DNA of 20,134 nucleotides from JACMRI01 sp043778625 (GCA_043778625.1 JAYWFU010000082.1:1-20134), one strand, 5' to 3'. Shown: positions 6,810-15,693, numbered from the stretch's first letter. Numbers and translations are program-made. The notes: generated from the sequence alone by a model not told the origin.

Positions 6810-8732
6810 ATGGATATTAAAGCAGGTTCTTTATTAGAAAAAATAATTACTCCCCACGATTTACGCACGCTTAACCCCAATCAACTAAAGCAAGTAGCTG
6901 ACGAGTTACGCCAATACATTATTGATGTAGTATCAGTTAAAGGCGGGCATTTTGGCGCAAGCCTTGGGGTGGTGGAGTTAACAGTGGCATTGCACTATGT
7001 GTTTAACACCCCAACTGACCAATTAGTGTGGGACGTAGGGCATCAGGCCTATGGACATAAAATACTTACGGGACGTAGGCACAACTTTGAAACACAACGT
7101 GTATATGGTGGCTTATCAGGCTTCCCTAAACGTACCGAAAGCGAGTATGACACCTTTGGCGTAGGGCACTCCAGTACTAGTATTGGTGCAGCATTAGGTA
7201 TGGCAGTAGCTAACCGCTTGCAAAACGATAACCGCCAACACATAGCCGTAATAGGTGACGGCTCAATGACGGCTGGGATGGCGTTTGAAGCCTTGAACCA
7301 CGCTGGTATCGAAAACAGTAATTTATTAGTAGTACTTAATGATAACTGCATGAGTATTGACCCTAATGTGGGCGCACTCAAAGAATATTTAACGGATATA
7401 ACCACTTCTCGTACTTATAATAAAGCCAAAGATAAAATTTGGGATTTGTTGGGCAAGGTATCTAAGTTTGGACCTAATGCACAAGAAATTGCAAGTAAAA
7501 TTGAAAACGCCGTAAAAACATCGTTGCTTACTCAAAGTAATATGTTTGAGAGTTTGAGTTTTAGATATTTTGGCCCTGTTGATGGCCATGATGTTGATGG
7601 TTTACAGCGTGTGTTAGCAAGCCTAAAGGATATACCTGGCCCTAAAATATTACACGTACTTACCAAAAAAGGTAAGGGATATAAATTTAGCGAAGAAGGA
7701 AACGAAACCGTGTGGCACGCACCAGGTTTGTTTAACAAGGACACAGGCGAAATTATTAAAATAGTACACACAGAGCCACAACCGCCCCGCTACCAAGATG
7801 TGTTTGGACACACAATAGTAGAGCTTGCCGAAAAAAATGATAAAATAGTTGGCGTAACTCCTGCTATGCCATCAGGTTCGTCGCTTAATATTATGATGAA
7901 AGCCATGCCCACCCGTGCTTTTGACGTAGGCATAGCCGAGCAACATGCCGTTACTTTTAGTGCAGGCATGGCCACACAGGGCATGGTGCCATTTTGCAAT
8001 ATTTATTCATCATTCATGCAACGTGCCTACGACCAAGTAGTACACGATGTAGCCTTGCAAAAGTTACACGTTGTGTTTTGCTTAGATAGAGGAGGGCTTG
8101 CGGGCGCTGACGGTCCTACGCACCACGGCACTTACGACATTGCTTACTTCCGTTGCATACCCAACATGATTGTTAGTGCCCCAATGAACGAGGAAGAATT
8201 GCGTAACTTAATGTACACTGCGCAAGCTCAAAATCACGGACCGTTTAGCATACGTTACCCTCGTGGCAATGGTGTAATGATAAATTGGAAAACTCCATTT
8301 AAAGAATTAAAAATAGGTACAGGTCGTAAGGTTAAGGATGGAAACGACATAGCTATACTAAGCATTGGGCACATAGGCAACCAAGTTACGCCAGCTATTA
8401 CAACCCTAAGTAACGAAGGCATTAGCGTGGCACATTACGATATGCGTTTTGTAAAGCCCATTGACGAACTATTATTGCACGAGGTGCTTACTAAATTTAG
8501 TAAAATAATAACTATTGAAGATGGCTGTATAATGGGCGGTATGGGCAGTGCCGTGCTAGAGTTTATGGCAGATAATAATTATGCAGCACAAGTTACTCGC
8601 CTGGGTATTGAAGATAAATGGATTGAGCACGGCGAACAAAAAGAATTATATGCTGAGTGTAAAATAGACACAAATGCCATAATAACTACTGTGTGCAAAA
8701 TAATGAATAAGAGTAAAAGCCAAACGGCTTAG
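6810..8732 (+). CDS. dxs: 1-deoxy-D-xylulose-5-phosphate synthase
   Basis: Thiamine-diphosphate enzyme that condenses pyruvate and glyceraldehyde 3-phosphate to 1-deoxy-D-xylulose 5-phosphate, the entry and control point of the MEP isoprenoid pathway and a source for thiamine and pyridoxal. The 640 residues match the usual 620-650. The thiamine-diphosphate motif runs from GDGSMTAGMAFEAL (about residues 149-162) to VVLNDNCMSI (NDN at 177-179). His49 (GGHFGAS), the pyrimidine-domain Glu377 (DVGIAEQHAV) and PTHHGTYD (about 436-443) are present, followed by the C-terminal transketolase domain. It is complete and lies 29 bp downstream of cdd, probably in one transcript. It shows that this organism makes isoprenoids by the MEP route. 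Confidence 0.97.
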   Translation: MDIKAGSLLEKIITPHDLRTLNPNQLKQVADELRQYIIDVVSVKGGHFGASLGVVELTVALHYVFNTPTDQLVWDVGHQAYGHKILTGRRHNFETQRVYGGLSGFPKRTESEYDTFGVGHSSTSIGAALGMAVANRLQNDNRQHIAVIGDGSMTAGMAFEALNHAGIENSNLLVVLNDNCMSIDPNVGALKEYLTDITTSRTYNKAKDKIWDLLGKVSKFGPNAQEIASKIENAVKTSLLTQSNMFESLSFRYFGPVDGHDVDGLQRVLASLKDIPGPKILHVLTKKGKGYKFSEEGNETVWHAPGLFNKDTGEIIKIVHTEPQPPRYQDVFGHTIVELAEKNDKIVGVTPAMPSGSSLNIMMKAMPTRAFDVGIAEQHAVTFSAGMATQGMVPFCNIYSSFMQRAYDQVVHDVALQKLHVVFCLDRGGLAGADGPTHHGTYDIAYFRCIPNMIVSAPMNEEELRNLMYTAQAQNHGPFSIRYPRGNGVMINWKTPFKELKIGTGRKVKDGNDIAILSIGHIGNQVTPAITTLSNEGISVAHYDMRFVKPIDELLLHEVLTKFSKIITIEDGCIMGGMGSAVLEFMADNNYAAQVTRLGIEDKWIEHGEQKELYAECKIDTNAIITTVCKIMNKSKSQTA

Positions 8733-8792
8733 TGGGAAGGCTTAACAAAATTAGAATGAAAAAAAATATTAATGTTGAATAATTACTAAAAA

Positions 8793-10136
8793 ATGAAATC
8801 CATGAAAATTATTAACACTAAATTTATTATTGCAGGCATACTAATTACAAATGCGTTTGTTAGTTGCAAAAAACAAGTTGCACACACACTCGGCACACAC
8901 AAGGCTGATATAATTACTAATCAAAGTGATGATAATGCTAGTAACGAGTTAATGTCAAAACTTGCAGCAGCTACTACTATTGACTCCTCGGTTTTTTATA
9001 ACGGAGCGTTTACGGTGTTAAAAATACCTGCTGCTAATTTGCAAAAATTAGGCGGGGCTATAGCAGGTGTACCATTGGTGGTGAGTAATAATCCTGAAAA
9101 AATTAATACCTTGGGTTGGCTATTTAAAAATCCTGCCTTGTTAGGTACTAATTCAAAAATGCCACTAACAGGCAAATTCAATTTATATCTATATCATCAT
9201 AATAATACAGGTGCGCCATTGTATATACACGTAATTGCATCTAACCCTAACAGCACATCTATTACGCTCAGTGGGAAAGGAGTAATATACACCTCGAGTA
9301 ATTACAGTGGTAACGCTGGCAAGGGGTACGGGCCATCGTACAAGATTGCTGAAAACTGGTTAAATGCAACTTATACGCATAGTTTTGTAGGTAAAAATAT
9401 TCCAGCATACTTAGCAGGATCACCTACTCCTAATTATACAAGCATAGCCACAGTACTATTAAATAGCGCAAAAACAATTGACGGACGATTTGAATTTGAT
9501 GCACTATCAGCCGGAAACGTACCTGCTAACAGTTACATATATGTAATTGCCTCAGCTAGTGCAACAGTAGGCACAGCGTTTAATTTAGCACAAACTAATA
9601 TACAAGCCACAGGTAATTTTTTACAAGAAACTCCCACTACTTTTGGTAGAGAATGCGGTATTTATGATGGTTCAGAATGGAAGGGACTTACTACTCTTAA
9701 CTTACCTAACCGCAAGGGTTACGTGGGTATTAGTCTTAATACGGCGCAAAAAAATAATATATTACAAAACCAAAATGCTCCTGCATTGGGGGTTATTAAT
9801 AATTCATCATCATTTACCTATGGTAACTATGGTATGGGTTATTTTGTTGATTTGCGTTTTGTGAACGTAAAAAATACAGCACGTACACTTAAAGTTTATT
9901 TAGTACATTCGGCTACAAATCCTGCGAAGCTAGGTATGACATGGCATGCACCTATGAAGATAGATAGCAATCCGTTATTAGAAACCTACACCACTTTAAA
10001 TAATAATAAACAACTACTGTCAACAATAACCCTTAATGCAGCTACCGCTGGGCCAAGCTCAAAAGTTCAAAAAATTAAATTTTATGTGCCCGGCTTAATT
10101 AGTACTAATATGCAACTCGTAGTGGAAACTAATTAA
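8793..10136 (+). CDS. Uncharacterised lipoprotein
   Basis: I do not recognise this family with confidence. The 447-residue protein starts with a lipoprotein signal peptide (hydrophobic residues 11-22, lipobox AFVSC with Cys25), so it should be lipidated and sit in the outer membrane or face the periplasm. The mature part is rich in Asn, Thr, Ser, Ala and short beta-like segments, with few charged residues; blocks such as GKFNLYLYHHNNTGAPLYIH and YGNYGMGYFVDLRF suggest beta-sandwich domains. The order of these blocks recalls DUF3370-type proteins of cyanobacteria, but this is a weak impression from memory. Met4 is an equally possible start. It follows dxs by 60 bp and precedes the BT_3928-type gene by 71 bp, so it may be part of a longer transcript. 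No catalytic motif is seen; a structural or binding role is possible. Confidence 0.7.
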   Translation: MKSMKIINTKFIIAGILITNAFVSCKKQVAHTLGTHKADIITNQSDDNASNELMSKLAAATTIDSSVFYNGAFTVLKIPAANLQKLGGAIAGVPLVVSNNPEKINTLGWLFKNPALLGTNSKMPLTGKFNLYLYHHNNTGAPLYIHVIASNPNSTSITLSGKGVIYTSSNYSGNAGKGYGPSYKIAENWLNATYTHSFVGKNIPAYLAGSPTPNYTSIATVLLNSAKTIDGRFEFDALSAGNVPANSYIYVIASASATVGTAFNLAQTNIQATGNFLQETPTTFGRECGIYDGSEWKGLTTLNLPNRKGYVGISLNTAQKNNILQNQNAPALGVINNSSSFTYGNYGMGYFVDLRFVNVKNTARTLKVYLVHSATNPAKLGMTWHAPMKIDSNPLLETYTTLNNNKQLLSTITLNAATAGPSSKVQKIKFYVPGLISTNMQLVVETN

Positions 10137-10207
10137 TATTTCAATCCGTAAATTGCAAGCAATTAATATAACTAACACTATCAACAACAATTAAAAAAAC
10201 TAACACT

Positions 10208-11353
10208 ATGAACTTCATCACTTGGATTTGCCGCATATTAGTAGGCGTACTATTTATTATTTCGGGGTTAATAAAAGCGAACGACCCTATTGGATTTTCA
10301 ATAAAACTGAACGAATATTTTACCGTATTTGGTATGGAGTGGCTACACCCAATTACAGTGGGCTTAAGTATGTTTATTTGTGTGTTTGAGGTAGCGTGTG
10401 GCGTTGCTGCAATTACAGGCTTCAAAGCCAAAATTAATAGTATGTTATTATTGTTGATGATTGTGTTTTTTACTTTCCTTACCTTTTACTCAGCCTATTT
10501 TAACAAAGTAACTGATTGCGGTTGCTTTGGTGATGCCATTAAACTTACACCTTGGCAATCATTCACCAAGGATATTGTATTACTAATTTTAATTATTCCA
10601 ATATTTGTAATGCGTAACAAAATAAAATCGTTGTTGCCTGAGCAAATTAATTACTCGTTTGTAGTTATATGCACCGTACTACCTACGGCATTTACGGTAT
10701 ATTGCTTCCGCCACTTGCCAGTTAAGGATTTTAGACCTTACGCCATTGGTAATAATATTTTAAAACAAATGGAAATACCCGCAGGTGCACCTACCGATGA
10801 GTACGAAACTATTTTAAAATATAAAAATCTTAAAACAGGCGTAGTTAAAGAGTTTTCGCAGGCAGAGTATATGAAATCTAAATTATGGGAAGACACCCTT
10901 ACTTGGGCTTGGGACACTACTATTTCAAAGTTAATAAAGCAAGGTTTTAAACCACCAATACACGATTTTAAAATTCAAAGTCAAGATGGTTCAACTGAAT
11001 ATACTAACGATATACTTACCACCAAAGGCTACACGTTTTTAGTAATTAGCTACGATATTACTAAAGCCGACACTAAGGCGCAACCCGCTATTAACGAACT
11101 AGCACAGGGTTTACAAAAAGCTAACGTGCCTATGTATGGTATATCGGCATCGCCTTACGGGTTGGTTGATAATTTTAGGCACGAGCATCAAATTATGTAT
11201 GATTATTACAGTTGCGACGAAACTCAACTAAAAACTATGATACGTAGTAACCCTGGTATTGTGCTACTTAAAGAGGGTACGGTGGTTAACATGTGGCACG
11301 CTAACGATGTGCCGTCAATAGCTGACATAACGGCTAAGTATTTATCTAAATAA
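10208..11353 (+). CDS. BT_3928-type membrane protein: DoxX/MauE-like domain with thioredoxin-like C-terminal part
   Basis: A membrane protein of a type conserved in Bacteroidota, often annotated as DoxX or BT_3928 family; its exact role is unknown. Residues 1-135 hold four membrane helices of the DoxX/MauE type, including LVGVLFIISGLIKANDPIGF. The loop after helix 3 carries DCGCFGDAIKLTPWQSF with Cys104 and Cys106, a CxC pair typical of this group and suggestive of thiol redox work. A fifth hydrophobic segment lies near 148-166. The C-terminal part (about 190-381) looks like a degenerate thioredoxin-like fold (TFLVISYDITKAD, NPGIVLLKEGTVVNMW) without a CxxC. It is 16 bp upstream of the permease gene, so the two are very likely co-transcribed. 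Family membership is fairly sure; a redox role is inference. Confidence 0.85.
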   Translation: MNFITWICRILVGVLFIISGLIKANDPIGFSIKLNEYFTVFGMEWLHPITVGLSMFICVFEVACGVAAITGFKAKINSMLLLLMIVFFTFLTFYSAYFNKVTDCGCFGDAIKLTPWQSFTKDIVLLILIIPIFVMRNKIKSLLPEQINYSFVVICTVLPTAFTVYCFRHLPVKDFRPYAIGNNILKQMEIPAGAPTDEYETILKYKNLKTGVVKEFSQAEYMKSKLWEDTLTWAWDTTISKLIKQGFKPPIHDFKIQSQDGSTEYTNDILTTKGYTFLVISYDITKADTKAQPAINELAQGLQKANVPMYGISASPYGLVDNFRHEHQIMYDYYSCDETQLKTMIRSNPGIVLLKEGTVVNMWHANDVPSIADITAKYLSK

Positions 11354-11369
11354 TAGTTGCACAGCGTTA

Positions 11370-12449
11370 ATGATTAGATATATTTTACGCAAATTATGGT
11401 ACGGCTTTCTTGTATTGCTGGGCGTAGTGTGCGTAGTGTTTTTATTGTTTAATGTATTGCCTGGCGACCCTGCACGTATGATGCTTGGGCAACGCGCCGA
11501 TGCAGCGTCTATCGAAGCCATTAACAAAGAGCTAGGGCGCGATAAAACGTTAACTGAACAGTTTTTAATGTATGCTAACGACCTATCGCCTATATCGTAC
11601 CACGACACACAAAACAAAGCAAGTCTATTGTTTTTTAGTAAAGATAAATACGCTAGTAGCACGCAATTAGCGCAGCTGGATAACAACAAAATAATTATTT
11701 TAAAATACCCGTACTTACGCCGTTCGTACCAAACTAAGCGCAAAGTATCCGATGTAATATTTGAGGCCTTGCCCGAAACATTTACACTAGCACTAGCCGC
11801 CATACTATTTGCAAGTATAATAGGCGTGGCATTAGGCATACTATCCGCCATATACAAAGATACTTGGATTGATAACACCACCCTAGTAATGGCGGTGCTG
11901 GGCATGAGTGGGCCGTCGTTTTTTATTGGAATAATTGTAGCGTGGATATTTGGTTTTATTTTGAGCGATTACACAGGTTTAAACATGACGGGCAGTCTCT
12001 ATTCAATCGATCCATTTGAGGGCGAACAACTCGACCTCAAAAACATTATACTCCCCGCTATAACCCTTGGTATTAGGCCATTAGCCGTAATTATACAACT
12101 AACTCGTAACTCGTTGTTAGATGTGCTTTCGCAAGATTTTATTCGTACCGCTACCGCCAAAGGTTTATCATTTAGTACCGTAATTATTAAGCATGCCTTG
12201 CGCAACTCCCTAACGCCCGTTATTACGGCTATATCGGGCTGGTTTGCCTCGTTGTTAGCAGGCTCAGTGTTTATTGAATATGTATTTGGCTGGAAAGGCA
12301 TTGGCGCCGAAGTAGTAGGTGCTCTTGAAAAATATGACTTCCCTGTAGTAATGGGTACAGTACTCGTAATATCTATTTTGTTTGTAATAATTAACATTAT
12401 GGTAGACATTATTTACGGCTTGTTTGACCCTCGCGTGAGGTTGCAGTAG
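11370..12449 (+). CDS. DppB/OppB-type ABC transporter permease, without visible partners
   Basis: Inner-membrane permease of the peptide/nickel ABC importer family. The 359 residues start with the typical first helix (residues 1-30, ending VLPGDPARMMLGQRAD) and contain the permease core with the coupling loop near FSTVIIKHALRNSLTPVI and the conserved end GLFDPRVRLQ. Between helix 1 and helix 2 lies a long external region (about residues 45-130), including polar stretches such as SYHDTQNKASLLFFSKDK; this is longer than in most DppB proteins. A functional importer also needs a DppC-type permease, two ATPases and a binding protein; none is in the window. It follows the BT_3928-type gene by 16 bp. 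Whether it pairs with genes elsewhere or acts in another way cannot be seen here. Confidence 0.9.
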   Translation: MIRYILRKLWYGFLVLLGVVCVVFLLFNVLPGDPARMMLGQRADAASIEAINKELGRDKTLTEQFLMYANDLSPISYHDTQNKASLLFFSKDKYASSTQLAQLDNNKIIILKYPYLRRSYQTKRKVSDVIFEALPETFTLALAAILFASIIGVALGILSAIYKDTWIDNTTLVMAVLGMSGPSFFIGIIVAWIFGFILSDYTGLNMTGSLYSIDPFEGEQLDLKNIILPAITLGIRPLAVIIQLTRNSLLDVLSQDFIRTATAKGLSFSTVIIKHALRNSLTPVITAISGWFASLLAGSVFIEYVFGWKGIGAEVVGALEKYDFPVVMGTVLVISILFVIINIMVDIIYGLFDPRVRLQ

Positions 12450-12547
12450 TTGTGTTAGTAGCGCTATATAGTTACCATAATCAACAATAACTACTCCTAC
12501 CTATTTAAAGGCAATCAATTAGCAATACACAAAAAACAACCTATTAA

Positions 12548-13027
12548 ATGAAACACCTAATTATATTTTTAGTAATGCTAACTACTACACTACATGCGCA
12601 AGAGCCTTATTTATTGGGTAAAATAACCGTAGCGCAGTTGCAACAATCGCCTTATAAAAAATGGTTTAACAACCAACATAATAATTATGCTACTGATAAA
12701 AAAACAATGGCAGCCTTACAACCATTGTTAGATAGCACAGTGCACATAACCATAGTTATGGCTACTTGGTGTGGCGATAGCAAGGAACAAGTACCCCGAT
12801 TTTACAAAGTACTAAATCAGTCAATATATTATACTAACGAGGTCACACTTATTTGTACTGATAAAAACAAAACGACACCCGACGGATTATTGTTGGATAA
12901 AAACATTATAAAAGTGCCAACATTTATTGTGTACCAACACCACAAAGAAATAGGACGAATTATTGAAACGCCCGCCACAACCCTCGAAAACGACCTATTG
13001 CAATTATTGCTTTTGCAACGTAAATAG
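12548..13027 (+). CDS. Exported thioredoxin-like protein with a single active-site cysteine
   Basis: A small periplasmic thioredoxin-fold protein. The 159 residues begin with a signal peptide (residues 1-17, cleavage after LHA in TTTLHAQEP). The thioredoxin core shows ATWCGDSKEQVPRFYK with Cys75 and Ser78, so the usual CxxC is CxxS. The cis-proline loop is KVPTFIVY with Pro124. Such monothiol forms can act in disulfide isomerisation, in mixed-disulfide trapping or without redox chemistry; which applies is unknown. It lies 98 bp after the permease and could share its transcript. No recognisable promoter is seen in the gap. Two genes upstream is the BT_3928-type membrane protein with a CxC pair, which makes a shared thiol-related role thinkable but unproven. 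Confidence 0.8.
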   Translation: MKHLIIFLVMLTTTLHAQEPYLLGKITVAQLQQSPYKKWFNNQHNNYATDKKTMAALQPLLDSTVHITIVMATWCGDSKEQVPRFYKVLNQSIYYTNEVTLICTDKNKTTPDGLLLDKNIIKVPTFIVYQHHKEIGRIIETPATTLENDLLQLLLLQRK

Positions 13028-13051
13028 TCAGGTAAAATAACAAAACGAACA

Positions 13052-13095
13052 GTACGCTTAACTTTATTTAAAATAAAGTGTAACTAAATTCGTAC
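13052..13095. repeat. Palindromic element at the rny promoter
   Basis: The inner part ACTTTATTT (13061-13069) / AAATAAAGT (13071-13079) is a perfect 9-bp inverted repeat around one base. An outer pair GTACG (13052-13056) / CGTAC (13091-13095) is also exactly complementary, giving a nested symmetric element of 44 bp. No T-run follows, so it is a poor intrinsic terminator for the upstream gene. Its right end overlaps the predicted -33 element of the rny promoter, which suits an operator site. Confidence 0.5.
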
Positions 13096-13120
13096 TTATT
13101 CAATCAATCTGTTATTTTTG
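13089..13120 (+). promoter_or_regulatory. Predicted Bacteroidota-type promoter of rny
   Basis: TTCG at 13089-13092 and TATTTTTG at 13113-13120 are separated by 20 bp. The second is an exact match to the -7 consensus TAnnTTTG of Bacteroidota, and the spacing fits the known 19-21 bp from the -33 TTTG. Transcription should begin near 13127, giving a leader of about 80 bases before the rny start codon. This is the best promoter match I found in the window. Confidence 0.55.
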
Positions 13121-13209
13121 CACAAATGCTTAAATTTATGTTGTAATATGCAACGTATAATTTGCCCGCCGCAACATAATAATTAACTAATTTAAAACAC
13201 AATTTTATA

Positions 13210-14763
13210 ATGAATGTAGTATTACAAATTTTGCTCTTTTTGGTAGGAGCAGCAGCAGGTATAGGGTTTGCCTACATGCAATTACGCAAAAAAGCAGAGC
13301 AAGAGGTACGCCTTGACTCCGACAAATTATTAAAAGATGCAGAGGCTAAAGCCGAAAACATTAAAAACGAACGCATACTACAAGCTAAAGAAAAGTTTTT
13401 GCAGTTAAAAAGCGAACACGAAAAAGCCGTAAACGAACGTAACCAAAAAGTAATAGTAGAGGAAAACCGTATTAAACAAAAGGAACTAGCTGTTACTCAA
13501 AAACAAGATGAGTTTAAAAAGAAAGAGGCGGATTTAGAAAAACAAAAAGAAAATTTAGCATTACTAACTGATGCTAATAAAAAGAAACAAGAAGAACTAG
13601 ATAAAGCTAACCGCCACCATCAAGAAAAATTAGAGGCCGTAGCAGGTTTAAAAGCCGAAGAAGCTAAAGCTCAATTAATTGAAAGCCTAAAGGCCGAAGC
13701 TCGCACACAAGCGTTTTCGTACATAAAAGATATACAAGAAGAGGCTAAATTAAATGCTAATAAAGAAGCCAAAAAAATTGTAATACAAACCATACAACGT
13801 GTAGCTACCGAGCAAGCGGTTGAAAATTCGGTATCAGCTTTCCCAATTGATAGCGACGAACTTAAAGGACGCATCATTGGGCGCGAAGGACGTAATATAC
13901 GTGCTTTGGAGGCAGCTACAGGTGTTGAAATTATTGTAGATGATACCCCAGAATCTATTTTATTATCGTGCTTTGACCCTATTCGTAGAGAAATAGCACG
14001 CTTATCATTACATCAATTAGTTAGCGATGGACGCATACACCCCGCACGTATTGAGGAAGTGGTAAACAAAACCAAAAAAATGCTGGAGGAAGAAATATTG
14101 GAAGTAGGTAAGCGTACCTGTATTGATTTGGGCGTGCATGGCTTACACCCCGAGTTAATGCGTATGGTGGGTAAGATGAAATATCGTTCGAGCTACGGAC
14201 AAAACTTATTACAACACTCGCGCGAGGTAGCTAACCTATGTGCTATAATGGCGGCTGAGTTGGGCTTAAATGTGAAACTGGCCAAGCGTGCAGGTTTACT
14301 ACACGATATTGGTAAAGTGCCTGATGAAGAACCTGAACTGCCACATGCTATTTTGGGTATGAAACTAGCCGAAAAACATAAGGAAAATCCTGAGGTTATT
14401 AACGCTATTGGTGCACACCACGACGAAATAGAAATGACAAGCATGCTATCGCCGATTGTACAAATATGCGATAGTATTAGTGGCGCACGCCCTGGTGCAC
14501 GCCGCGAAATTGCAGAGCAATATATGAAGCGCTTAAAAGACCTTGAAGCCACCGCACTAAGCTACGAAGGTGTAACTAAAACCTACGCCATACAAGCAGG
14601 ACGTGAGTTACGTGTATTGGTAGAAAGTAACCTAGTAAGCGACGAACGTGTAGCACAGTTAGCCAACGAAATATCTGAAAAAATACAAACAGAAATGACT
14701 TACCCAGGGCAAGTTAAAATAACCGTAATACGTGAAACTCGTGCAGTAGGTTACGCTAAATAA
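13210..14763 (+). CDS. rny: Ribonuclease Y
   Basis: Membrane-anchored endoribonuclease that starts the decay of many mRNAs, and a member of the RNA-degradation machinery in bacteria that carry it. The 517 residues match the family length of about 520. Domains in order: an N-terminal membrane helix (residues 3-22), a long charged coiled coil (about 25-200), a KH RNA-binding domain with GRIIGREGRNIRALE (220-234), and an HD phosphohydrolase domain with His336 (LLQHSREV), His365-Asp366 (LLHDIGKVPDE), the His pair in GAHHDEIE (403-404) and Asp421 (QICDSISG). All metal-binding motifs are present. It has its own predicted promoter and is closed by a hairpin terminator, so it is probably a single-gene transcript. 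Confidence 0.97.
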   Translation: MNVVLQILLFLVGAAAGIGFAYMQLRKKAEQEVRLDSDKLLKDAEAKAENIKNERILQAKEKFLQLKSEHEKAVNERNQKVIVEENRIKQKELAVTQKQDEFKKKEADLEKQKENLALLTDANKKKQEELDKANRHHQEKLEAVAGLKAEEAKAQLIESLKAEARTQAFSYIKDIQEEAKLNANKEAKKIVIQTIQRVATEQAVENSVSAFPIDSDELKGRIIGREGRNIRALEAATGVEIIVDDTPESILLSCFDPIRREIARLSLHQLVSDGRIHPARIEEVVNKTKKMLEEEILEVGKRTCIDLGVHGLHPELMRMVGKMKYRSSYGQNLLQHSREVANLCAIMAAELGLNVKLAKRAGLLHDIGKVPDEEPELPHAILGMKLAEKHKENPEVINAIGAHHDEIEMTSMLSPIVQICDSISGARPGARREIAEQYMKRLKDLEATALSYEGVTKTYAIQAGRELRVLVESNLVSDERVAQLANEISEKIQTEMTYPGQVKITVIRETRAVGYAK

Positions 14764-14782
14764 TAACACAACTAAATGACTG

Positions 14783-14815
14783 AAAGGCGTTACTAAATTA
14801 TTTAGTAACGCCTTT
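14783..14815 (+). terminator. Intrinsic terminator of rny
   Basis: The arms 14783-14797 and 14801-14815 (AAAGGCGTTACTAAA / TTTAGTAACGCCTTT) form a perfect 15-bp stem around a 3-nt loop (TTA). A short T-run ends the right arm. It begins 20 bp after the rny stop codon, between the convergent genes rny and panC, and could also slow transcripts coming from panC, though the T-run on that side is shorter. Confidence 0.85.
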
Positions 14816-14853
14816 TAAAATATAATCTCTCTTGTAATTATTAGTTTAAATTA

Positions 14854-15693
14854 TTAAACAGACATATTATCAATTAAGCGTACATCGCCTGCAAATGCGG
14901 CTACACAAAGCACAGAGGGCTGTGTAAAATTAGTTACTGGTTGTAAAGTTGTAGCGTTGGCAATTTCAAAATAATCAAGCTGTAATTGCGTGTGCGAAAA
15001 ATTTTGTACTGCGCTTTTAATAATTATATCAGGCGCAATATCATTAGTTGCTAAAAGTTTGGCGTGGGTTAATATTTTAAATATATGCACTGCTTCACGT
15101 CGCCAATGTTCGTCTAACCTACTATTACGGCTACTCATGGCAAGCCCATCTACCTCACGTATTATGGGGCAACCAACAATATGTAAGGTAGGATGCAGTA
15201 CCTTGCTCATAGAATTGATTACTGCTAATTGCTGAAAATCTTTTTGTCCAAAAAATGCAATATTGGGCTGTACAGCAGTAAATAGTTTATCAACCACGGT
15301 AATAACTCCCGCAAAATGCCCAGGTCTAAATTCACCCTCCATTACTTTATCTAAGTTACCTAAGTCAAATGCAAGTAAATTAGTGTTGTGGTTAGGGTAT
15401 ATTTCCTCAGCACTTGGCGCAAACACCACGTGGCAACCATTGGCTTGTAACAATGCTATATCAGCAGTTAATGTGCGTGGATATTTTTGTAAATCAGCAG
15501 TATTGTTAAATTGTGTAGGATTAACAAATATACTACACACTACAACTGAGCATTGTTGTAAGGCTTGTGCAATAAGCGATACATGCCCTTGATGTAAGGC
15601 TCCCATAGTGGGGACAAAACCTACGGAAGCTCCGTTTTGTTTTTGAGCCGTAACATAGTGCTGTAACTCGTGTATAGTGGTAAATACTTGCAT
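14854..15693 (-). CDS. panC: Pantothenate synthetase
   Basis: ATP-dependent enzyme joining pantoate and beta-alanine to pantothenate, the precursor of coenzyme A, in the cytoplasm. The 279 residues match the family length of about 280. The nucleotidyl-transferase motifs are clear: GFVPTMGALHQGHVSLI with the HIGH-like His34 and His37, the loop EFRPGHFAGV (121-130), FFGQKDFQQL (147-156) for nucleotide and pantoate binding, and the KMSKS-equivalent MSSRNSRL (186-193). It is the last gene of the minus-strand block, 79 bp behind the DUF6089-type gene. Neither panB nor panD is adjacent, so the pathway genes are scattered here. A weak stem AAAACT/AGTTTT lies in the upstream gap. Confidence 0.96.
   Translation of the reverse strand: MQVFTTIHELQHYVTAQKQNGASVGFVPTMGALHQGHVSLIAQALQQCSVVVCSIFVNPTQFNNTADLQKYPRTLTADIALLQANGCHVVFAPSAEEIYPNHNTNLLAFDLGNLDKVMEGEFRPGHFAGVITVVDKLFTAVQPNIAFFGQKDFQQLAVINSMSKVLHPTLHIVGCPIIREVDGLAMSSRNSRLDEHWRREAVHIFKILTHAKLLATNDIAPDIIIKSAVQNFSHTQLQLDYFEIANATTLQPVTNFTQPSVLCVAAFAGDVRLIDNMSV

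Noticed and set aside
11342..11905. Minus-strand frame of 187 codons over the permease gene
   Set aside because: The plus-strand permease has clear family motifs over the whole span; the opposite frame has none.
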